A stretch of DNA of 64,000 bases, taken from positions 62,001-126,000 of the forward strand of contig JAUIKM010000005.1 in assembly GCA_030430495.1 (NCBI GenBank). Direction: 5' to 3'. Positions 45,069-54,400 of this stretch are shown one piece after another. The notes under the pieces were generated by a model. The model worked only from the letters and a program-made list of their open reading frames with translations, was not told the DNA's origin and made no database searches. Each line of letters starts with the position of its first letter. Within the stretch, counting starts at the first letter, position 1. The position numbers were made by a program, and so were the translations under genes. This DNA is from a bacterium. Lineage in GTDB: Bacteria; Bacteroidota; Ignavibacteria; Kapaibacteriales; UBA7675.

Positions 45069-47735
45069 ATGAGCAAAGTATTATCGCTTCTTGCCATTGC
45101 CCTGTTTATTGCTCCCGCCCTGGTCCGGGCCGGAGAATTCCCCGACTCAAATACCGACTGCCCCGACGATACGCCGACCGGCGCCGTGATGAAAGTTCTG
45201 TTCCCCAACGGACAGGAAGTAGAAGTTAATCTCTACGATCCGCATACCATTATCGGTCGTTCCGATCCGTTTACGGAAGGCGACGCCGACGACGATGGCG
45301 CGCCCGTATGCGGCGCCGGTGCGGCTCCGTATGCCGATATGCTGGAAAACGTCCCCGACGCCTGCTTCAGACCGACCGGCTGGCTGGAAACGCCTTCGAC
45401 GCGCCGCGAAGTTCACACGGAAATTCTGTCCTTTGTTTTACAGGGCGGCGGTGTGACGATCAAAGCCGGCCAGCCCTACTACGACGCAGTTGCCGGTACT
45501 GATCAGGAGAGATTTTTTCGCTATTCAACCGGTGAAGTCTCGTCCGATTACGCCGGCAACCCGGTGGACGTGACAAAAGATTTTACGGCCAACAGCTACT
45601 TTAACGTTTACTGTCAGGTCGAAATCGATCTGCCGTTTTTTAAACACAAACTGTACAACAAAGACGTGATGCTGCTGCGGTCAAAGATTACGCAGTTTCC
45701 GCCGGACTTCGGCCTGCCCTCGTCCACCTATATTCACGATCCCAATTTTCCGCCGGTACCGCTCTACGATTCAACCGGCAGGCTCATCTGTTACCTGACC
45801 AGTGCCGGCCACGGTTCGCCGGATTCAACGACGGTGTTTCCGCATACGCCCAAACCCGATCCGTGGAAGTGTCCGATTCACTTCTGCGTGGACGCCACCT
45901 CGGCCGGCCTGAGCACGCTGGCCACCGGCGTGTCGCCCAATGATGTCAACTTTAATCACGGAACGGCGCAGCATCCGCTGGCCGTTTACCTTTCGTCCGG
46001 TCAGAACGTCGGGCAGGGGCCGGATATGTCGAACGTGATGGACGTCGTACCCGACATAGGTTTTGCAGCCGGGGATAACATGTTAAGTTTTTCCTACGGC
46101 GAAGATGGAACCTTGCGGCCGCACCTGCCGCCGAATAATTGTACGTCCCTGCCCGGCGCACTCTATTTCTCGGTTGGACGCAACTCGACCGGCGCCACCT
46201 GTACGGCCGTGTATCAGAATTCCACCGGCGTGCTTGTGCAGGTGACGGAAGCCGCGGCGGACGTCTACTCGTCAAAGGTTAACTCCTTCGGCAGTTATCG
46301 CGGTCACGGCGGCATCCACCCGCCTGCGCTGACAAACGTCACGGCTGTCGACAACGTGCAGCTCGGCCTCGCGCCGATGAATGTCAACCAGATTACGGAC
46401 AACGTCACCGGACTTGATCTGAACCGGCGCAGCAACAGCTACTACATGTACACCACGACCTCGGCGATGCGCATCTACGCAACGTTCGACGGTCCCTCGT
46501 TTACAAATTCAAATGCCAACATCTATACCGTCGACCTCTCGTTTAACACGCTGGATCCGTCCAACCTGGTGCTCTTTGCCACGCCGCAGGACATGGGCCT
46601 GCAGCAGGCCGACGTGATCGACGCCATATCGCTCTCGGATGTAACTCCCACGCAGCTCTGTCCGGCGCAGGCCAACGGCGCACGCGACGCCAATCTCGAC
46701 GAAGTGCTCTTCTCGCTTGCCCCCGGATCGCCGACGCTGACAAACAACGGCTACTCGGCGGCGGATGTGTTTTACTCGGATTTCGACGGCAGCTTTTCCC
46801 TGTTTGCCTCGCACTCCGTGCTGGGATTGTTAAGCAGCGACGATATCGATGCCGTCGATATTAAACCGATTTCGGTGCCCTATCTGCACTACAACGTCAC
46901 CAGCGCCGAGTACTGCCCGGACAGCTCCATGGTGAACGTGACGTTCAACGCCGTGCGCACCGGCGGCCGGTATCCGTTTACCATCGCGCTGGCGCCGGGC
47001 TCGGACCCGCTGCCGACGGGCTGGACGCTCGACGCAACCACGGGGAACATTAACGGCAATCTGGACAATCCGACGAACGGGCCGATTGACATTATCGTAC
47101 GCGTAACCGACTTCGACAATTACACGGCGGAAACGACGATCACAATCAACATCAAAGGGCCGCCAACCTGTTCATATTCATCGCCGACGGTTGTGGTTGT
47201 CGGCACCTGGGCCAGCATTACGCCGACGGTGACGGGCGGCACGCCGCCCTACTGGTTTGGCGAGGTAGGTTACAACCTGCCCTGGACATTCTATCTCGAT
47301 TCCTACACGGGTGAAATTTCCGGAGCTTCGGATTCCACCGGCGTGTACGACGTCGAGATAGAATGCGTCGATGCCTGCGGCAGCGTCACGACCTGTTCGA
47401 TTCAAATCATTTCGGTGACGAGTTCCGGCCTGGTTGTGGGCGTCAAGGATATGAATACCTCGATTGTGCGCGGCAACACTATGTCGACGCGCATTCGCCC
47501 CAATCCTTCAAGCCACAGCGCCGAAATCGAGTATGAGCTGAGCAAAGCCGCCCATATCGAAATAGTGCTCCACGACGTACGCGGTCGGGAGGTGCTGCAA
47601 CTCTACGAAGGCGACCGCAGCGCAGGCGAACACGTCTTGCGCCTGAACAGCGCGGAACTTGAACCGGGGCAGTACTACTACACCATTAAATCGCCGACCG
47701 AAAGCATCGTCAACACCGTCGTGATTGTGCGTTAA
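45069..47735 (+). CDS. T9SS-exported protein with putative-Ig repeats
   Basis: 888 residues. Signal peptide SLLAIALFIAPALVRA. The first 600 residues are of unknown type, with an Asp-rich segment (EGDADDDGAPVCG) and many Tyr/Asn/Ser, as in secreted beta-rich proteins. From about 600 come two putative-Ig (He_PIG-like) repeats: AEYCPDSSMVNVTFNAVRTGGRYPFTIAL with the GWTLDATTGNINGNL signature, and PTCSYSSPTVVVVG with DSYTGEISG. The T9SS tail follows (RIRPNPSSHS to NTVVIVR). It is convergent with the tandem peptidase array and separated by two terminators. Export is clear, activity unknown. Confidence 0.83.
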   Translation: MSKVLSLLAIALFIAPALVRAGEFPDSNTDCPDDTPTGAVMKVLFPNGQEVEVNLYDPHTIIGRSDPFTEGDADDDGAPVCGAGAAPYADMLENVPDACFRPTGWLETPSTRREVHTEILSFVLQGGGVTIKAGQPYYDAVAGTDQERFFRYSTGEVSSDYAGNPVDVTKDFTANSYFNVYCQVEIDLPFFKHKLYNKDVMLLRSKITQFPPDFGLPSSTYIHDPNFPPVPLYDSTGRLICYLTSAGHGSPDSTTVFPHTPKPDPWKCPIHFCVDATSAGLSTLATGVSPNDVNFNHGTAQHPLAVYLSSGQNVGQGPDMSNVMDVVPDIGFAAGDNMLSFSYGEDGTLRPHLPPNNCTSLPGALYFSVGRNSTGATCTAVYQNSTGVLVQVTEAAADVYSSKVNSFGSYRGHGGIHPPALTNVTAVDNVQLGLAPMNVNQITDNVTGLDLNRRSNSYYMYTTTSAMRIYATFDGPSFTNSNANIYTVDLSFNTLDPSNLVLFATPQDMGLQQADVIDAISLSDVTPTQLCPAQANGARDANLDEVLFSLAPGSPTLTNNGYSAADVFYSDFDGSFSLFASHSVLGLLSSDDIDAVDIKPISVPYLHYNVTSAEYCPDSSMVNVTFNAVRTGGRYPFTIALAPGSDPLPTGWTLDATTGNINGNLDNPTNGPIDIIVRVTDFDNYTAETTITINIKGPPTCSYSSPTVVVVGTWASITPTVTGGTPPYWFGEVGYNLPWTFYLDSYTGEISGASDSTGVYDVEIECVDACGSVTTCSIQIISVTSSGLVVGVKDMNTSIVRGNTMSTRIRPNPSSHSAEIEYELSKAAHIEIVLHDVRGREVLQLYEGDRSAGEHVLRLNSAELEPGQYYYTIKSPTESIVNTVVIVR

Positions 47736-47760
47736 ACAGGATTGAAATCCCCGACGTAAA

Positions 47761-47790
47761 GCGGCCGGGTTCCCGTGGGAGCCCGGCCGC
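47761..47790 (+). terminator. Terminator after the 888-residue secreted-protein gene
   Basis: GCGGCCGGG pairs with CCCGGCCGC, and the stem continues through TCCC/GGGA to a tiny loop; TGTTGTTT follows. The T-run is weak but the stem is very stable. Confidence 0.7.
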
Positions 47791-47911
47791 TGTTGTTTGC
47801 GACGGAATGGAATCTCTGCGCTTGAAGACTTGAAGTGAAAAAGTTGAGAACACCGCGCCGTGCCGTTGATCTCCCGGTGGTTAACAAGGGAGGATTTTGA
47901 AGGCTGTTTAA

Positions 47912-47947
47912 AAAGCAACGGGGACGTTCCTAAGTCGAAACGTCCCC
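47912..47947 (-). terminator. Terminator of peptidase paralogue 1
   Basis: GGGGACGTT pairs perfectly with AACGTCCCC around a ten-base loop; on the minus strand GTTGCTTTTT follows. It lies about 40 bp past the stop of the gene at 47986. Confidence 0.85.
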
Positions 47948-47985
47948 GATACGCGGCCGGGCGGCGCAGGGCAGGAAATTCCGGA

Positions 47986-50900
47986 TTAACGGGAAATTAC
48001 AATGCGCGCAACGGAGGAATAGTGCGAGCTTTCCAGTAAGACAAAGTATGCGCCGACAGGAAGGCCGGAGGCGTCCCAACGAAAGCTCTGGCGGCCCTCC
48101 ATAAGATAACCTTTAAACAGTACGGCCACCTGTTGCCCGCGCAGGTCCACCACGCGCAGCGTCGCGTCGACCAGCTCGGGATTGTTTAAGCTGATGTTCA
48201 CGTCGTTGACCGCCGGATTGGGCGTCACCTCCAGCTGCGGGCCGACAGGTTGCTGAATCCGGTCGCCCGCATCGGTAATGAGCGGTGTGGCGATCACAAG
48301 ACTGTGCATCGCCTGTTCGTCCGCCGTATACTGCGTCAAGGTCGTGGAGTTGTTGTAGATAACCTCGACATAGTGCGGCGTGAAATAAGTGGATGTGCCG
48401 CCGCTGTTAACGTATTCGACCAGATTGACGTTGTCGGTGAAACCCTCCGCATTGGCCGTGGTCGACGACACCAGTGTCATGGTCGCGTCATAGACATTAA
48501 CGGTCGCGTTGGTCAGTGCTTCGTCATCCTGGTTCTTAACGTTAAATGTCGTGGACCAGGTGCGTTCCAGCGTCGATCCGGCCGGTACGTTTTCCTTGTT
48601 GCTGTCGTAGAGGGAATTTAACATGTAGAGGTAGGCGTTGTTGCTCAGCTCGACGTCGTCGCCGGCGGAGCCGCTTATATCGGCGCCCTCAACGGTAAAG
48701 TTGGACACGCCGTCGGCCAGAATGCCGTCATCGCCGGAATCCGTAATGTGAAAGCCGTCGATCGTCAGGCCGGAGAGCGAGCCGCTTAACACAAGGCCGT
48801 CGCCGCCGCTCTCGTGCACGGCGCCGCCGTCGATGACTCCTGAAGCGCCGGTTAAATGCAGACCGTCGTCCGGCCCCACCAATGCAATCGCCATCCAGTC
48901 CACTGTGCCTTCAACGTCGGCGGTCCAGGTGACGTTATACTCCGGGTCGATGATCGAATTGCCAAAGATGAACGTGCCGCCGGGATCGATGTCGAGCGAG
49001 CCGGATGTGTACAGATGCACGTTTGAGTTGGTGATTTCAATCGTGCCGTTGGTCGAGAGAATGCTGCCGAAGAGATGCGCCTGGTTAAACACCAGCTCAT
49101 CGCCGTCGACGATGTTGGTGTTGATGGTCGTGTGCACCAGAGCGTTAACGATCTGGAGCGTTGTACTGTTGTCGTAGGAGTCGACAACCATCGCCGTAAT
49201 CAGCGTTCCCTGCGTGGCAGTCGTCGGCACCGTGCCGGAGAGGTTGACAGTCTCCGGGTTGATGAGCGTCGAGGTTGTTAAAGTCGTCGGGTTAACTTCC
49301 AGCTGCCAGCCGGTGATGGGCACGACGGTGGCGTTCAGCGTGTGGTTGGGCTCTTCCTCGATCGGAATGGCGTAAAACAGATTCTGGCCGGGCAGGTAGG
49401 CGGTTGTGTTGAAGTATAACACCTCGTCTTCATTATTGACGCTAGCGGTGCGGTCGCTGCCGCGCGGTTTGGCGGAGTTGGTCGACTCAACTAACCGGAA
49501 CTTGCGGCACTTGCCCGGCCCGCCGGCTATGCACTTTTTAACGTCCCGCTGCAGCGAACCGTCAAAACTGCCTATTTTAACGTCGTCGCACATAACGTCC
49601 ACAGAAGTGCCGACAGGTCGGTCATTTCTCTCCTCCGCATAGACGCGTGTGTACCAGGTTGACGATTTCTCGATCTTGGTGCCGCCGCCCGGTTTAGGCA
49701 CCGGCGTTTCATTCACATAACAGGTGCGGCAGATCGTATAGTGAACGTGTCTGCCTGTCGTATTTTTCTTGCGCTTGTACGATGATTTGCTCGTAGCCGT
49801 CGTGCGCGCGCCGTTGTCCAGATCGGTCCAGCCCGGATGGCGATTGCCGACCGCGGTGTCGCGATTGGCGGCCCACATTATTGCTTCCTTGATTGATATT
49901 TTTGAATCGCCGTTAACATCGGCGGAATCATTCTGGCTGCAGGCTTCCAGCCCCTTGTAAAAGTAGGTGCCGCAGCTGTCCCGGCGATACGTCGTCCGGC
50001 CGGAAGAGGATGAATAAACCAGCTCGCCGCTCAGCGTCTCGGATGTGCCGCCGTCTCCGGGCACGGACTTGTCCTGCATGGCGCTTTCCGAGGTTCCCGC
50101 GTAACAGGCTTCGATGCAGATACAGACTTCCTCTGCGCCGTTTTCAATGAGTTTGCACGCCAGTGTTTTCCACTTCATCTGACCGCCCTGCAGGTACGCG
50201 CTGCCGCCTTTGTCGCCGTGACCGCCGTAGAAAAAGTAGAGTTTGTCGCAGTCCTGCAGCGATTCCAGCATGTCGCAGACTTCCTGTTCGGTGGCGCCGT
50301 CCATGCCCGCGCCGCCGGTCAGTGTTTTAATGTTTTCATCGGCAATTTGCGGGCCGCGTGGATTGTTGTTTAAGTAGTTCTTGATGCGGTTGACGTCGTT
50401 GGCGCGCGCTACTTTTTCACCGCTGTTGTCGCCTTCTTCAGGTTTGCCGGTTACAATCAGCGCCCAGGTTGTTGTGACGGGATTGTCCTCGGGTGAATAG
50501 GTGACAACATCGTAGTGTGCGGCCTCATACGTACCGTAGATCTGATCGGCGCTGGTATTGTGGGCGTCCAGCAGGGAGGGGATTTCCAGTCCGTCGATCA
50601 GCGGCCAGGAGTCCGCGTCGAGCACTTCGTACGCGCCCGTCCAGACGTTAAACAGAATAAAACTGGTCGAGTGATTCCACTCGGCTATTGGTTCGTTGTC
50701 GAACCAGAAGAAGTAGGTCTTGGCGTCGAGCGTGCGGTCAATGATTCCCTCGTTGTCCGTCACCTGCGTGCCCACCGGCAGCCAGGTCGTCGGCTCACTG
50801 TAGTTGTGCAGAAAAGCCACCAGCGTGGACGCTATCGGGCTTGGGTTGATGAGATCATTCGTGATGGTCGCGATGGCGTCGCCCGTCGAAATGATCGTCT

Positions 50901-51309
50901 CGTTGACAAACACCGTTGAAAAATCCTGGTTGTTAAACGGATCCAGATCCGCCAGCGTGCTGGTGACAATCACCGTGTGCTGGCCGGTCTGGTTGGGCGT
51001 CCAGGGGCCGGCGGCGGCCACGGCGCTCTGTCCCATCGGCAGCGCGCCGAGCATGATGTTCTCGGGGCCGTAAACGACCATGCCGTTCATGTCTTCCACG
51101 ACAAATTCAACAATGACAAACGGTGCGTCGCCCGGGCCGTTGTTTGTTATCATGGCTTCCAGCGGAACGTCGAAACCGGCGTCCAGCGCTGCCAGATCCG
51201 GTGGGGAGATAACGTCGTCCACGCTGAGGTCGTAGTTCTGAGCTGCGGCGCTCGAGCTCATGAGTATCGCCGCCGCCAGTCCGTAGATAGTGCGTTTGAA
51301 ACAGTTCAT
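47986..51309 (-). CDS. T9SS-exported clan CD cysteine peptidase, array copy 1
   Basis: 1,107 residues. Signal peptide to about 24 (SSSAAAQ). Order: CARDB-like domain (25-135); propeptide-like domain (137-280) with KTYFFWFDN and WPLIDGLEIPS; clan CD peptidase domain (about 282-485) with WALIVTGK, catalytic His364 in FFYGGHG and Cys402 in CIEACYAG, then YSSSSGR; a perfect EF-hand loop DVNGDSKISIKE (464-475) directly after CGTYFYKGLEAC; a Cys-rich module (about 520-605) with CRTCY and MCDD; beta domains; a right-handed beta-helix (about 740-905); and a T9SS tail from VTPNPAVND. It should act as a calcium-influenced surface protease. Cutting specificity is unknown; the fold lies between caspase (C14) and legumain (C13) types. 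Confidence 0.82.
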   Translation of the reverse strand: MNCFKRTIYGLAAAILMSSSAAAQNYDLSVDDVISPPDLAALDAGFDVPLEAMITNNGPGDAPFVIVEFVVEDMNGMVVYGPENIMLGALPMGQSAVAAAGPWTPNQTGQHTVIVTSTLADLDPFNNQDFSTVFVNETIISTGDAIATITNDLINPSPIASTLVAFLHNYSEPTTWLPVGTQVTDNEGIIDRTLDAKTYFFWFDNEPIAEWNHSTSFILFNVWTGAYEVLDADSWPLIDGLEIPSLLDAHNTSADQIYGTYEAAHYDVVTYSPEDNPVTTTWALIVTGKPEEGDNSGEKVARANDVNRIKNYLNNNPRGPQIADENIKTLTGGAGMDGATEQEVCDMLESLQDCDKLYFFYGGHGDKGGSAYLQGGQMKWKTLACKLIENGAEEVCICIEACYAGTSESAMQDKSVPGDGGTSETLSGELVYSSSSGRTTYRRDSCGTYFYKGLEACSQNDSADVNGDSKISIKEAIMWAANRDTAVGNRHPGWTDLDNGARTTATSKSSYKRKKNTTGRHVHYTICRTCYVNETPVPKPGGGTKIEKSSTWYTRVYAEERNDRPVGTSVDVMCDDVKIGSFDGSLQRDVKKCIAGGPGKCRKFRLVESTNSAKPRGSDRTASVNNEDEVLYFNTTAYLPGQNLFYAIPIEEEPNHTLNATVVPITGWQLEVNPTTLTTSTLINPETVNLSGTVPTTATQGTLITAMVVDSYDNSTTLQIVNALVHTTINTNIVDGDELVFNQAHLFGSILSTNGTIEITNSNVHLYTSGSLDIDPGGTFIFGNSIIDPEYNVTWTADVEGTVDWMAIALVGPDDGLHLTGASGVIDGGAVHESGGDGLVLSGSLSGLTIDGFHITDSGDDGILADGVSNFTVEGADISGSAGDDVELSNNAYLYMLNSLYDSNKENVPAGSTLERTWSTTFNVKNQDDEALTNATVNVYDATMTLVSSTTANAEGFTDNVNLVEYVNSGGTSTYFTPHYVEVIYNNSTTLTQYTADEQAMHSLVIATPLITDAGDRIQQPVGPQLEVTPNPAVNDVNISLNNPELVDATLRVVDLRGQQVAVLFKGYLMEGRQSFRWDASGLPVGAYFVLLESSHYSSVARIVISR

Positions 51310-51365
51310 GATGTGATAATCCTTTGATTTGTTAAAAAGAAGTCAGGTCGGCAGTGTGCAGTCCC

Positions 51366-51399
51366 AAAGCGGGTTGCGCCCGTCGATGCAACCCGCTTT
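51366..51399 (-). terminator. Hairpin behind peptidase paralogue 2
   Basis: AAAGCGGGTTGC pairs perfectly (12 bp) with GCAACCCGCTTT around a ten-base loop, about 70 bp past the stop of the gene at 51469. There is no real T-run, so it may also protect the mRNA end. Confidence 0.7.
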
Positions 51400-51468
51400 G
51401 TCGAATGATCAGCTGAATGAGATCTCTCAGTGTTGCGTTCTGTCCGCGCCGGCCCTTCCCGGCGCAAT

Positions 51469-54400
51469 TCAGCGTTGTATTGCTATTCGTGCAACTGAGG
51501 AATAGTGCGAGCTTTGCAGCAGGACAAAGTACGCCCCGGCGGGAAGGCCGGAGGCGTCCCAACGAAAGCGCTGCCGGCCCGTCGTCAGGTAACCATTAAA
51601 TAACGTTGCGACGCGGCGGCCGCGCAGGTCGACTATCTGCACCGTTGCTTCAACAAGCTCGGGGTTGTTTAAGCTGATCGTCACGTCGTGGGCGGCCGGG
51701 TTGGGCGTCACCTCCAGCTGCGGTCCGATCGGGCGCTGCAGCTCGTCGCCCGCGTCCGTTATCAGCGGTGTGGCAATGACGATGCCGTGGACATCCTGCT
51801 CGTCCGCCGTGTACAGCGTCAGCGTCGTGGAGTTGTTGTAAATCACTTCAACGTAGTGCGGCGTAAAATAGGTCGTTGTGCCGCCGATGTTGCCGTATTC
51901 AACCAGGTCGACGTTATCCGTGAATCCGTCGGCGTCGGCCGCCATGGAGGAAACCAGCGTCAGCGTGGCGTCATAGACATTGACGGTTGCATTTGTCAGC
52001 GCCTCTTCGTCCTGGTTTTTGATGCTGAACACCGTTGACCAGGTGCGCCCGAGAATCGAGCCGGCCGGTACGTTCTCCTTGTTGCTGTCATAGTTCGAGT
52101 TTAACATGATCAGGAAGGCGTTGTTGGTCAGCTCAATGTCGTCACCGCCGGAATTGTCGATGTCTGCGCCTTCAACGGTAAAGTTGTACACGCCGTCGGC
52201 GTAAATGCCGTCGTCGCCGCAATCCGTGATGTGAAAACCGTCAATCGTCAGGCCGGAGAGCGTGCCGTTTAACACCAGGCCGTCGCCGCCGCTGTCGTGC
52301 ACGCCGCCGCCGTCGACAATGCCGGATGCGCCGTTCAGGTGCAGGCCGTCGCTCGGCCCCACCAGTGCGCCGCCGTGCCAGTTAACGGACCCTTCGATAT
52401 TGGCCGTGTACGTCACGCCGTATTCGGGATCGACAACGGCATTGCCGTAAACAAGTGCGCCGCCCGGTCCGATGTCTATTGCGCCGGATTGAAACAGGTG
52501 CACGTTGGAGTTGGTGATTAGAACAGTGCCGTTGGTCGAGAGAATACTGCCGAAAAGGTGCGCCTGGTTAAACACCAGCTCAGCGCCGTCGACCATGTTG
52601 CTGTTGATGGTCGTGTGCACCAGTGCGTTAACGATCTGCAGTGTCGTGCTGCCGTCGACGGCGTCGCACATGGTTGCAGTAATAATCGTTCCCTGCGTTG
52701 CCGTTGTCGGCACCGTGCCGGAGAGGTTGACGTATTCGGGGTTGACGAGCAGGGAGGTGGTCAGCGTCGTAGGATTTACCTCCAGATCCCAGCCCGGCAC
52801 CGGCACGACGCTTGCGTCTATCTGGTGGTTGGGCTCTTCGTCAACCGGGATGCTGTAAAACAGGTTCTGTCCGGGCAGGTAGGCCGTGGAGTACATGTGA
52901 ATCACCTCCTCGTCGCCGCCGCTGGACGTCGTGCGGTCGCTGCCGCGCGGTTTGGCCGAGCTGGTGGACTCAACCAGATTAAACTTCCTGCAGCCGCCCG
53001 GCGCTGCGGCGATGCACTTGAGTGTTTTTTTGCCGACTTTGCCGTCAAAGGTGCCGATTTTAACGCCGTCGCACATAATGTCCACCTTGGTGCCGGGATC
53101 GCGCGCAATGCGGGACCAGGCGTAAATGCGCGTGTACCAGGTGGTTGTCTTCTGGATTTCAACGCCGCCGCCTTCCGTTTCCACCGGCGTTTCGTTCAGA
53201 TAACAGGTCGGGCAGATCTTGTACTGGATCTTTTTTCCGGTCGTTTTTTTCGTGCGTTTAAATGTGAACTTGCCGGTCACCGTCGTGCGTGCGCCGTTGT
53301 CCAGGTCGGTCCAGCCGGGGTAGCGTTCGCTGACGAGTGAGTCGCGGTTGGCCGCCCACAGGATCGCTTCTTTAACAGTGATCTTCTGGTCCTTGTTGGC
53401 GTCCGCACTGTCGTTCTGGCTGCACGACTCCAGTCCTTTGTAGAAATATGTGCCGCAGCCGTTCTTGCGATAGGTCGTGCGGCCGGACGAAGACGAATAT
53501 GTTAACTCGCCGTCCAGCGTCTCGGTCGTGCCGCCGTCGCCCGGAATGGACTTGTCCTGCATCGCGCTTTCGGCCGTGCCCGAGTAACAGGCTTCAATGC
53601 AGACGCATACTTCCTTGGCGCCGTTTTCAATCAATTTGCAGGCCAGGTCCTTCCACTTCATGCTGCCGCCTTTTAATATGGCGCTGCCGCCGCGGGAGCC
53701 GTGACCGCCGTAGAAGAAGTAGAGTTTGTCGCAGTCCTTCAGCGATTCGAGCATGTCGCAGACTTCCTGTTTGGTTGCGCCGTTCATGCCGTCGCCGCCG
53801 GTCAGTGTTTTGATATTGCCGTCGGCAATCTGCGGGCCACGTGGGTTGTTGTTTAAGTAGTTTTTGATGCGGTTGACGTCGTTCTTGCGCGCTTTTTTCT
53901 CTCCCGCTTTGTTCTCGCTTCCGGGTTTACCAGTTACAATCAGCGCCCAGGTAGTCGTCACGGGGTTGTCCTGCGCCGTGTAGGTGACCGTCTCGTCGTG
54001 CCCCTTGTCGTAGCTGCCGTAGATCTGGTCGCTGCTTGTATTGTCTTCTTCAACAAATGACGGTATTTCCAGCCCGTTGATCAGCGGCCAGGAGTCGGCG
54101 TCGAGTACTTCGTACGCACCTGTCCAGGCATTAAACAAAATGAAGCTGGTCGAATGATACCAATCCGCTTCTTGTTCGTTGTCGAACCAGAAGAAATAGG
54201 TTTTTGCGTCCAGTGTTCGGTCGATAGTTCCCTCGTGATCGGTCAACTGCGTGCCGACGGGCAGCCAACTGTTGACCATGCCGTTGTTGTGCAGAAAAGC
54301 CACCAGAGTCGCGGCGATCGGACTCGGAGTGATCAGCTCGTTGGTGACGGTCCCGATTGCGATGTCCTTCGCAATAATCGTTTCATATACCATCGCCGTC

